Below are positions 39,707 through 47,334 of a stretch of 53,922 bases of DNA, piece by piece (the first letter of the stretch is position 1; each line of letters opens with the position of its first letter). Made by a program: the position numbers and the translations under genes. This DNA is from Burkholderiaceae bacterium (GTDB lineage: Bacteria; Pseudomonadota; Gammaproteobacteria; Burkholderiales; Burkholderiaceae_C). The DNA lies in assembly GCA_004323695.1 (NCBI GenBank), contig SCRU01000058.1:1-53922 (forward strand). Direction: 5' to 3'. The notes under the pieces are model-generated. The model had not been told where the DNA came from. It was given only the letters and a program-made list of their open reading frames with translations, and did no database searches.

Positions 39707-40201
39707 CTATCCGGGCTCCGCGCCCAGTTGCCCTTCGGTCAGGGTGTCCAGTTGGAACCGGCCGCTTTTGTCCCACAACCAGACATCGGTGTAGGTGACC
39801 TTGCCAAGCCGCAGCGGAACCGGAAATGGCGCTGCCTGCCGCACCGTGCGCTCGATTTCCACCATGACCTCGGGCGCCTGGGTGGGCGCGCGCATCCAGC
39901 GCATGCGCAGCACCTGGCCGCGGCCACCGATGTCAACCTGCAACACGCCGATGGCGTACAACAGGGGTGGCATCTTGCCTTGGTAGATTCTGTCCGCGTT
40001 GAGTGCGTACAGGTGGCGTGCCGCATCCAGCCGGTACGCGCGTGCGGTGGTCGCGTTGGAGGGGGGCGGCATGCGGGGGGGCGCGCCAGGTGCGGCCGAG
40101 GGGGCCCTTTCAGGCGCCCGTTCCGGTGCGCTTTTGCAGCCGGCGATCAAGGCCGCGGCTGCCGCGGCGCTGCCGCTGGCCAGCAGCAGGCGCCGGCTCA
40201 T
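39707..40201 (-). CDS. Putative lipoprotein with TonB C-terminal-like domain
   Basis: 164 residues. A signal peptide with an RR pair (MSRRLLLASGS) and lipobox LIAGC (Cys about residue 19) is followed by a Pro/Ala-rich linker (about 22-45) and a globular C-terminal part. LLYAIGVLQVDIGGRGQVLRMRW and APEVMVEIERTVRQAAPFPVP resemble the TonB C-terminal fold seen in small periplasmic proteins. It points against uraH and is divergent from xdhC. Function unknown; no obvious link to purine use. The RR pair could indicate Tat export. Confidence 0.7.
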   Translation of the reverse strand: MSRRLLLASGSAAAAAALIAGCKSAPERAPERAPSAAPGAPPRMPPPSNATTARAYRLDAARHLYALNADRIYQGKMPPLLYAIGVLQVDIGGRGQVLRMRWMRAPTQAPEVMVEIERTVRQAAPFPVPLRLGKVTYTDVWLWDKSGRFQLDTLTEGQLGAEPG

Positions 40202-40362
40202 TACGCGCGTGTGGGATGTCGTTTCAGACCAGGGAGAGCGGAAGTTGGGCATGTCGGCGAGGGGTGCAGGGTGATGGCCGGAGCCTTGAAGAGCGTGGAG
40301 CATACTGTGCCCGAATTCGGCCCGTGGGCATGCCGCAGGTTTGCGCAAAGAGGTATCGGTTT

Positions 40363-41163
40363 GTGACTTCGGCAGAACTATTCCTGACCCGGCTCGCCAG
40401 CGAGCGCGCCGTACTGGTCAGCGTCGCGTCCACGAAGGGTTCCGCCCCGCGCGAGCGCGGCGCCTGGATGGGGGTGTTCGCGAATGATGTGATTGGCACC
40501 ATTGGCGGCGGGCACCTGGAGTTTCAGGCTCTGGATGCCGCGCGCGCGCGGCTCGCCGGCGCGACGGGTGACGAGGTGTTGCGATTCGCGTTGGGACCCA
40601 GCCTGGGCCAATGTTGCGGCGGCGTGGTGCATCTGCAGTTCGAGCCGGTGTCGACGGCCGACGTGCCGGCACTGCGCCACCGCCTGACGCCGCAGCTGAC
40701 GCCGGTGGCACTGTTTGGCGGCGGACACGTGGGCGCCGCGCTGGCTCGCGTCATCGCCAACCTGCCGTTCGCACTCACCTGGATTGACAGCCGGGACGGC
40801 ATCTTTCCCGGCGAGGTTCCGGTGGACATCACCTGCGAATACTCCGATCCGGTGCAGTCGGCGGTGCGGGACCTGGCGCCGAACTCGCGCGTGCTCATCA
40901 TGAGTTTCAGCCATGCGGAAGACCTGGACATCGTGGCCGCCTGCCTGCAGCGCCAGCGCGCGCGGGGCGATCTGCCCTACATCGGACTGATCGGCAGCAA
41001 GACCAAATGGGCCACGTTCCGGCACCGCCTCGAGGCGCGCGGCTACAGCGCGGGTGAACTGGCGCAGGTCACCTGCCCGATCGGCGTGCCCGGCATTGCC
41101 GGAAAGGAGCCCGAGGTGATTGCCGTGGCGGTTGCCGCACAGCTGCTGCAATTGGCGATATAG
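40363..41163 (+). CDS. xdhC: Xanthine dehydrogenase accessory protein XdhC
   Basis: 266-residue XdhC/CoxI-family protein that delivers sulfurated molybdenum cofactor to xanthine dehydrogenase. The N-terminal part holds VASTKGSAPRERGAWM, GTIGGGHLEFQAL and SLGQCCGGVVHL with the cofactor-linked cysteines, and the C-terminal Rossmann part has ALFGGGHVGAALA and IGLIGSKTKWATF. The GTG start at 40363 has AAGAGG 9 bases upstream. The xdhA and xdhB structural genes are not in the window. Confidence 0.93.
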   Translation: MTSAELFLTRLASERAVLVSVASTKGSAPRERGAWMGVFANDVIGTIGGGHLEFQALDAARARLAGATGDEVLRFALGPSLGQCCGGVVHLQFEPVSTADVPALRHRLTPQLTPVALFGGGHVGAALARVIANLPFALTWIDSRDGIFPGEVPVDITCEYSDPVQSAVRDLAPNSRVLIMSFSHAEDLDIVAACLQRQRARGDLPYIGLIGSKTKWATFRHRLEARGYSAGELAQVTCPIGVPGIAGKEPEVIAVAVAAQLLQLAI

Positions 41164-41212
41164 GGTTTACACCTATAAAACGTGAATGCCAGGGGCTGGA
41201 TTGCCCGGGCAA

Positions 41213-41226
41213 AATTGTATACACTT
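41213..41226. promoter_or_regulatory. GntR-FCD operator, puuD copy
   Basis: AATTGTATACACTT, core TGTATACA at 41216-41223, with a second box TGTAAACA at 41229-41236 matching the core in 7 of 8 positions, 13 bases centre to centre. It lies about 130 bases upstream of puuD. Confidence 0.78.
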
Positions 41227-41359
41227 TCTGTAAACAGGTCGCAGCGGAGCCGGGGAATGTCAGTGTTCCCTTGTGCGTGGCCAAATTTCTGCTTACAGCG
41301 CCCGCCGTGGTGAGCAGGTTGGAATCATTTTGCGGCGCCTTGCCGCGAGGTTGAGAAAC

Positions 41360-42577
41360 ATGGAAAGCTACCTTCTCGACTGGGCCAACCTGCTGCTGCG
41401 CTGGGCCCACGTCATCACCGCCATTGCCTGGGTCGGTTCCTCGTTTTACTTCGTTTTTCTGGACAGCAACCTGACGCCGCCGGTTGGCGATTACGAAAAG
41501 TCGCAGGGGGTGAACGGTGAACTCTGGGCGCTGCACGGCGGCGGCTTCTATCACCCGGTCAAGTTCAACGTTTCGCCGCCCAAACTGCCGGATCATCTGC
41601 ACTGGTTCTACTGGGAAAGCTATACGACCTGGCTCACGGGGTTTTCCCTGCTGACGGTGTCCTATCTGTGGAACGCGGGCATCTTCCTGGTCGACAAATC
41701 GGTCATGGATTTGACACCTGCGGTCGCCGTGATCGCGGCGCTGGCGTTCCTGGTGGTGTTCTGGCTGCTGTACGACGGCATCTGTCGCCTGTTCGGCCAG
41801 CGCAACAATGGTGACGCCATCGTCGGCGCGCTCGTGTTGTTGCTGGTGTGCGTGGCGTCCTGGCTGGCCTGTCACATGTTTGCAGGGCGAGCGGCGTTCC
41901 TGTTGATGGGGGCCATGCTGGCGACGTCGATGTCCGCCAACGTGTTTTTCTGGATCATCCCGGGACAGCGCAAGGTCGTCGCGGCGATCAAGGCGGGCCA
42001 GCCGGTGGATCCGATTCACGGCAAGCGCGGCAAGCAGCGCAGCGTGCACAACACCTATTTCACGCTGCCCGTGGTGTTCGCCATGCTGTCCAACCACTAC
42101 AGCTTCGCGTACGGAGATCCGCACAACTGGATCGTCCTGATTCTCATGATGTTTGCCGGCGCCGCGATTCGCCAGTTCTTCGTGATGCGCCACGGCTTCA
42201 AGCTGGGTCGGAACGGCAATCCGCTGCCGTATGCGCTGGTGGGCGTGCTGGTGATCGCGGGCGTGATTCTCTGGATCCAGCCGAAGACTACAAATTCAGT
42301 AGCCGCAAATGCAGGCGCGGCGGGGGCTGCATCCGAAGTTTCCTTTGAACAGGTGCAGAAGATCGTGGCGCAGCGCTGCTTCATGTGCCACGGGACGACT
42401 GTGCAGATGAAAGGTATTCAGTTCACCTCGCCCGCGCTGATCAAGGAGCACGCGCAGGACATGTACCAGCAAGTCGTGGTGAACCGGGTCATGCCCATGA
42501 ACAACGCTACGGGCATGACCGATCAGGAGCGCGACGAGTTCGCGCGCTGGTTCAAGGCGGGCGCGAAGACCCAGTAG
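41360..42577 (+). CDS. puuD: Membrane-bound urate oxidase with C-terminal cytochrome c domain (PuuD type)
   Basis: 405-residue protein. Residues 1-306 form an integral membrane domain with about eight helices and conserved histidines (LLRWAHVITAIAWVGSSFYF, GGFYHPVKF, HLHWFYWESYTTWLTG), and residues 330-405 are a cytochrome c domain with CFMCH at 340-344 and an axial Met (MPMNNATGMT). PuuD proteins oxidise urate to 5-hydroxyisourate and pass electrons to the respiratory chain rather than making H2O2. The linker (about 307-329) is encoded by a stretch unlike its flanks. Own operator upstream. Confidence 0.94.
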   Translation: MESYLLDWANLLLRWAHVITAIAWVGSSFYFVFLDSNLTPPVGDYEKSQGVNGELWALHGGGFYHPVKFNVSPPKLPDHLHWFYWESYTTWLTGFSLLTVSYLWNAGIFLVDKSVMDLTPAVAVIAALAFLVVFWLLYDGICRLFGQRNNGDAIVGALVLLLVCVASWLACHMFAGRAAFLLMGAMLATSMSANVFFWIIPGQRKVVAAIKAGQPVDPIHGKRGKQRSVHNTYFTLPVVFAMLSNHYSFAYGDPHNWIVLILMMFAGAAIRQFFVMRHGFKLGRNGNPLPYALVGVLVIAGVILWIQPKTTNSVAANAGAAGAASEVSFEQVQKIVAQRCFMCHGTTVQMKGIQFTSPALIKEHAQDMYQQVVVNRVMPMNNATGMTDQERDEFARWFKAGAKTQ

Positions 42578-42599
42578 GAGCCCGCTGCGGCGGCCGCCC

Positions 42600-43901
42600 T
42601 CAACCCATGTGCTGCGGCAGCCACAGTGCGATGGCGGGGAACGCGATCAGGATGACGAGCCGCAGGATGTCGGTGACGATGAACGGCAGCACGCCCTTGA
42701 AAATCGTGCTGAAGCTCACTTCCTTGACGACGCTCTTGATCACGAACACGTTCATCCCGACTGGCGGGTGAATCAGGCCCAGTTCCACCGTCATCACGAT
42801 GATGATGCCGAACCAGATCGGATCGAATCCCATCGCGGTGATGACCGGAAAGACGATGGGAACCGTGAGGATGATCATGGCCATCGCGTCCATCAGGCTG
42901 CCTAGAATCAGGAACGTGACCATCATCAGCGCGAGCACGCCGTAGCGGCCGATGCCCAGGCCGGTGAGGAATTCGGTGAGCCTCTGCGGCGCCTGCGTGA
43001 TCGTGAGAAAGTACCCGAACAGCAGCGCGCCAATCAGCACCGTGAACACCGCCGCCGTGGTGCGCGTGGCCTGCAGCAGCGCTTCGCGCGTCTTCTTGCG
43101 ATCCAGCTTGCCACGCATCACGCCCAGCAGATAGGCGCCGCTTGCGCCCACGCCGCCCGCCTCGGTCGGCGTGAAGAATCCGCCGTACAGGCCGCCAATG
43201 ACGAAGATGAACAGGGCCAGCGGCGCCCACACGGTCTTGAGCGCCTGCGCGCGCTCGGCCCAGGGTCTGAGTTCGCCCGCGGGCAGCAGGTCCGGCTTGA
43301 ACTTGACGATGAGATTGACCGTGATGACGTACATCGTCATGGCCAGCAGGCCGGGCAGGATGCCGGCCATGAAAAGCTTGCCGATGTCCTGCTCGGTCAG
43401 GATCGCGTAGACGACCAGCACCGTGGAGGGCGGCAGCATGGCGCCGAGCGTGCCGCCGGCGGCGATCACGCCGGCCGAAAACGACTGCGGGTAGCGAAAG
43501 CGGCGCATCTCCGGGTACGCGACGACCGAGAACGTCGCGGCGGTTGCCACCGATGAGCCGCAAATCGCGGCGAAGCCGCCGCAAGCGACGATGGTGGCAA
43601 TCCCCAGGCCGCCGCGCAGGTGGCCGATGAAGGCGTCCGCCGCGCGGAATATCTCCTTCGACAGGCCCGACGCGGACACGAACGCGCCCATCAGCATGAA
43701 CATGGGAATCACGCCGAAGGTGTAGTCGGTGACGGTGCGCATCGATGTCAGGCTGACCAGTTTCAAGGCCGGCCCGCCGCCCACGATATAGCTGTAGCCG
43801 GTCACGCCCACCAGGCCCATGGCCATGCCCACCGGCACACGCGCGAGCATCAACAAAAACAGCACCGCGAAGCCGACGAGGGCGACCATGTCGTTGCTCA
43901 T
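42600..43901 (-). CDS. dctM: TRAP transporter large permease (DctM)
   Basis: 433-residue, about 12-segment ion-driven permease subunit. Signatures are VALVGFAVLFLLMLARVPVGMAMGLVG at the N-terminus, GGFAAICGSSVATAATFSVVAYPEM and EAGGVGASGAYLLGV, typical of DctM. It works with the small permease DctQ and the periplasmic DctP protein, both encoded just upstream on the same strand. It is the last gene of the aryl-acid operon and converges with puuD. Confidence 0.95.
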   Translation of the reverse strand: MSNDMVALVGFAVLFLLMLARVPVGMAMGLVGVTGYSYIVGGGPALKLVSLTSMRTVTDYTFGVIPMFMLMGAFVSASGLSKEIFRAADAFIGHLRGGLGIATIVACGGFAAICGSSVATAATFSVVAYPEMRRFRYPQSFSAGVIAAGGTLGAMLPPSTVLVVYAILTEQDIGKLFMAGILPGLLAMTMYVITVNLIVKFKPDLLPAGELRPWAERAQALKTVWAPLALFIFVIGGLYGGFFTPTEAGGVGASGAYLLGVMRGKLDRKKTREALLQATRTTAAVFTVLIGALLFGYFLTITQAPQRLTEFLTGLGIGRYGVLALMMVTFLILGSLMDAMAMIILTVPIVFPVITAMGFDPIWFGIIIVMTVELGLIHPPVGMNVFVIKSVVKEVSFSTIFKGVLPFIVTDILRLVILIAFPAIALWLPQHMG

Positions 43902-43937
43902 CGCATGCCTCTAAAAACAATCTGGATCGTCATGGGT

Positions 43938-44492
43938 TCATGCCCGTTCGGCTTCCCGGCCACGCTCCAGTTCGGCGAGCCGCTCCGGCCGGAAGATCAA
44001 TTGCCAGGTGCGGATGGCGATCAGCAGCACGGCGGATGCATCACCCACCCAGGCCAGCGCATACAGCGGCCACACGGGCAGGTTCAGGTCGAAGGTCTGC
44101 ACGTGGTCGTGGTAGGTTGCGCGCACCTTGTCGAAAATGGCGTAGGTGTGCACGGTCACGACAAAAAGCAGCACCAGCGTTGCGAACACGTCGATGTAGC
44201 GCTTGCCGCGCGCGCTCGCGCCGCTCCACACCAGATCGACGGTAATGTGGGTGCCCCGGTAGCTGGTGGCTGCAATGCCCCAGAAGATCAGCGTGCCCAG
44301 CAGGAGCTTGCCGAAGTCGTAGCTGTCCGGGATCGAGGTGTCGAAGAACTTGCGCAGCACCACGGACACAAAAATATCGAGCGCGACAATGCCGATGAAC
44401 AGCGCCGCCAGCCACTCGATGGTGTCGATGATGCGGTCCATGAAATCGCGTTTCATGGCCGCCGGCGCGGCGCCCTGTCGGCCGCTATCCAT
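43938..44492 (-). CDS. dctQ: TRAP transporter small permease (DctQ)
   Basis: 184 residues with four hydrophobic segments, including WLAALFIGIVALDIFVSVVLRKFF and SYDFGKLLLGTLIFWGIAATSYRGTHITVDL, the characteristic DctQ region (YRGTHI). The start could be the ATG at 44492 or the internal one at 44456; neither has a strong ribosome site. It lies 30 bases after dctP and 36 bases before dctM. Confidence 0.9.
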   Translation of the reverse strand: MDSGRQGAAPAAMKRDFMDRIIDTIEWLAALFIGIVALDIFVSVVLRKFFDTSIPDSYDFGKLLLGTLIFWGIAATSYRGTHITVDLVWSGASARGKRYIDVFATLVLLFVVTVHTYAIFDKVRATYHDHVQTFDLNLPVWPLYALAWVGDASAVLLIAIRTWQLIFRPERLAELERGREAERA

Positions 44493-44522
44493 TCGTTGCA
44501 CGCTTGGTGGGCATCGATCCGG

Positions 44523-45590
44523 TCATTGTTGGCCGGCTCCGTACTTCACCAGCTCCTGCTTGAGCGACTCCATGACCACCTTGGGATCGTAGCCGTCCTT
44601 GCGCACCGTCTTGGCCCACTCGGCTTCGACCGGAGCGACCGCCTTGTGCCACGCAGCGAGTTGCTCCGGCGTCAGTTTGTAGATGTCGTGTCCTGGCTCG
44701 GCCGCGATCTTGGCCTGTCCGGCACGCTCGAAGTCCGCCCAGGGGGAAGCGACCTTCTCGGCCCACTGGGTGGTGCAGTGGTCGTCGATCACCTTCTTTT
44801 GCGCCGGCGACATGGCGTTGTACTTGTCCTTGTTCATCACCCACACGAACGGCGTGGTGTAGAGCGCCACGTCCATGTGGTAGTTCACCACCTTGTCGAT
44901 GCCGAACAGCACAATGGAACCCCACGGAAAGGTGATGGCGTCGGCCACGCCGCGTGCCAGCGCGTCGCGGGCGGCCGGCGCCGAGGCCTGCACATTGGTG
45001 CCCCCCAGGGAGGTGACAAGCTGGCCGATCGTGCTCGTGGCCGGACGGATCTTCATGTCCTTGATGTCGGTGGGCCACACGATCTTCTTGTGCGAATGGA
45101 AGGTGCCCGGGTCATGTACGAACGCGAAGCAAAAATGCACGTCCTTCATTTCCTTGGCTGCATAGGGGCGATACCAGGCGTCGATGGCGGCCGAGCCACC
45201 TTTGGCGTTGGAGAACAGGAAGGGCAGCCCGGCGCCGGCGATGATGGGAAAGCGTCCTGGCTGGTAGCCCGGATTGACATAGGCAAAGTCCGCGATGCCG
45301 TCGCGCGCCATGTCGTAGTGGTCAAAGGCCTTGCCGAGTTGCTCGGACGGGTACAGCGTTGCGGTGATGCTGCCTCCGGATTCCTTCTCGATATCTTTGG
45401 CCCACGCGATCAGCGACGGGTTCAGTGGATGCTGCGGCGGAACCCAGGAAGACAATTTGAGATGCACGGGTTTGTCCTGTGCGTGCGCGGCTGTGCCGAA
45501 CAGCATCAATGCGGCAGCGCCGGCGATTGCCGCGCGGCCAGCATGGCCCGAGAGTTTTGCGAGCAGATCGTTGAGTGGGGTGTAACGCAT
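44523..45590 (-). CDS. dctP: TRAP transporter periplasmic solute-binding protein (DctP)
   Basis: 355 residues. A signal peptide (AIAGAAALMLFGTAAHA, cleavage before QDKPVH at about residue 38) leads into a DctP domain with LKLSSWVPPQHPLNPSLIAWAKDIE, LYPSEQLGKAFDHYDMARDGIADF and ASAPAARDALARGVADAI, the strand carrying the usual carboxylate-binding Arg nearby (MKIRPATS). The good ribosome site (AGGAGA) supports the start. Its position behind benzoylformate decarboxylase suggests an aromatic keto or hydroxy acid ligand. Confidence 0.93.
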   Translation of the reverse strand: MRYTPLNDLLAKLSGHAGRAAIAGAAALMLFGTAAHAQDKPVHLKLSSWVPPQHPLNPSLIAWAKDIEKESGGSITATLYPSEQLGKAFDHYDMARDGIADFAYVNPGYQPGRFPIIAGAGLPFLFSNAKGGSAAIDAWYRPYAAKEMKDVHFCFAFVHDPGTFHSHKKIVWPTDIKDMKIRPATSTIGQLVTSLGGTNVQASAPAARDALARGVADAITFPWGSIVLFGIDKVVNYHMDVALYTTPFVWVMNKDKYNAMSPAQKKVIDDHCTTQWAEKVASPWADFERAGQAKIAAEPGHDIYKLTPEQLAAWHKAVAPVEAEWAKTVRKDGYDPKVVMESLKQELVKYGAGQQ

Positions 45591-45822
45591 GTCATGTCTC
45601 CTGATGAATTTTGGATGGAGGGATCAAACGGTTGGAACGCTGGGCTCGAAGGAAAACTCTGCCGGAAACCCGCTTCGGCTCGTCTGTGCGGGCCGCTCGG
45701 GTTAGCGGGCCAATTTCACATCAGCGGTGCTCGCCAAACAAGCGGGAAAACGCTATGCAGCCCCCGCGCGGCGATGAGTGTTGGGATAACGGGCGGCGCC
45801 ATGAAAGCGTGCGGTGCGGACG

Positions 45823-47274
45823 TCAAAAGGGGTAGTGACGCGGCGTGGTTTGCACGGTGATCCAGCGCAGGTCGGTGAAGGCATCGATGCCGGCCCGGCC
45901 GCCAAAGCGCCCAATGCCGCTGCCTTTGACACCGCCAAACGGCATCTGTGGTTCATCGTGCACCGTCGGGCCATTGATGTGGCAGATGCCCGACTCGATG
46001 CGTTGCGCAACCTGCAGGGCGCGCGCGACGTCGCGGCCAAACACGGCGCTGGACAGGCCGTATGCATTGTCGTTGGCACAGGCGATCGCTTCCTCCGTGC
46101 CACTGACCCGCACGATGCCTTTGACGGGCCCGAAGGACTCCTCGCTGTAAATTTTCATCTGCGGGGTCACATGATCGAGCAGGGTCGCCGCCATCAGCGT
46201 GTTGTCCGCCTTGCCGCCGCAGACCAGCCGGGCACCCTTGGCCACGGCGTCGTCGATCAGGGCATTGCAGCGGTTGACCGTGCTCATGTCCACCACCGAT
46301 CCCAGCACCACTGGACCCTTGCGCGGATCGCCCAGCGGCAGGGCGGTCGCCTTCGCCGCCAGGCGCGCAACGAAATCGTCGGCGATTTTGCTGTCCACGA
46401 TGATGCGCTCGGTGGACATGCAGATCTGCCCCGAGTTGGCAAATGAGCCAAAGGCCGCACCGTTCACGGCGGCCTCCAGGTCCGCGTCGTCCAGCACCAG
46501 CAGGGGCGCCTTGCCGCCCAGCTCCAGCACGACCGGCTTGAGATACTGGGCACAGGTGGCGGCAATGATCTTGCCGACACGGGTGGAGCCGGTGAAGTTC
46601 ACGCGCTTGACGGCCGGGTGGGCAATCATGGCGTGCACCACGGCCGCGGCGTCGGACGGGGCGTTTGTGATGAAGTTGACCACGCCGGGAGGCAGCCCGG
46701 CCTCTTGCAGTGCTTCGATGACCAGGCCATGCGTTGCGGGGCAAAGCTCCGATCCCTTGAGCACCACCGTGTTGCCGCAAGCCAGCGGCACGGCGACCGC
46801 GCGCACCGACAAAATCACGGGTGCGTTCCAGGGTGCCATGCCCAGCACCACACCTGCGGCCTGGCGTACACCCATGGACAGGCTGCCGGGCACATCGGAG
46901 GGGATGACGTCGCCACCGATCTGGGTGGTCAGCGCCGCCGCCTCCAGCAGAATTCCGGCCGCCAGGTGCACGTTGAAGCCGGCCCACAGGCCGGATGAGC
47001 CGGTTTCATCGGCCATGGCCGAGGCAAAGGCCGCGGCCTTGGCTTCCAGCGCATGCGCGGCCTTGGTCAGCAGCGCGCGGCGCTCGCCGGGACCGGTGGC
47101 GGCCCACGCCGGAAAAGCCCGGGCGGCGGCCTCCACAGCGGCCACGGCATCGGCCGGCGTCGCGGCAGGGGCGCGTGTCGCCACGCTGCCGTCCAGCGGG
47201 TTGAGCCGGTCGAACGTCGCCCGGTTGCCGGCCTGCTGACGTTCGCCGTTGATCAAGAGGGAAATCATGTGCAT
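45823..47274 (-). CDS. Aldehyde dehydrogenase (benzaldehyde/vanillin dehydrogenase-like)
   Basis: 483-residue NAD(P)-dependent aldehyde dehydrogenase. The catalytic Cys lies in FANSGQICMSTERI, the general-base Glu in VLELGGKAPLLVL and the cofactor loop in FTGSTRVGKIIA; the C-terminal PFGGVKGSGIGRFGG is intact. It resembles the aromatic aldehyde group (vanillin, salicylaldehyde, benzaldehyde). It follows the decarboxylase gene by 60 bases and would oxidise the aldehyde that enzyme releases. A 232-base gap without a gene separates it from dctP. Confidence 0.93.
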   Translation of the reverse strand: MHMISLLINGERQQAGNRATFDRLNPLDGSVATRAPAATPADAVAAVEAAARAFPAWAATGPGERRALLTKAAHALEAKAAAFASAMADETGSSGLWAGFNVHLAAGILLEAAALTTQIGGDVIPSDVPGSLSMGVRQAAGVVLGMAPWNAPVILSVRAVAVPLACGNTVVLKGSELCPATHGLVIEALQEAGLPPGVVNFITNAPSDAAAVVHAMIAHPAVKRVNFTGSTRVGKIIAATCAQYLKPVVLELGGKAPLLVLDDADLEAAVNGAAFGSFANSGQICMSTERIIVDSKIADDFVARLAAKATALPLGDPRKGPVVLGSVVDMSTVNRCNALIDDAVAKGARLVCGGKADNTLMAATLLDHVTPQMKIYSEESFGPVKGIVRVSGTEEAIACANDNAYGLSSAVFGRDVARALQVAQRIESGICHINGPTVHDEPQMPFGGVKGSGIGRFGGRAGIDAFTDLRWITVQTTPRHYPF

Positions 47275-47334
47275 GGCAAGTCTCCTTACGATAATTTCAG
47301 GGTGACCCGGAGGCTCGTTTTCAGGCGGCAGTGT

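Noticed and set aside
43620-45860. 746-codon frame antisense to dctM, dctQ and dctP
   Set aside because: Complete TRAP transporter genes lie on the other strand.
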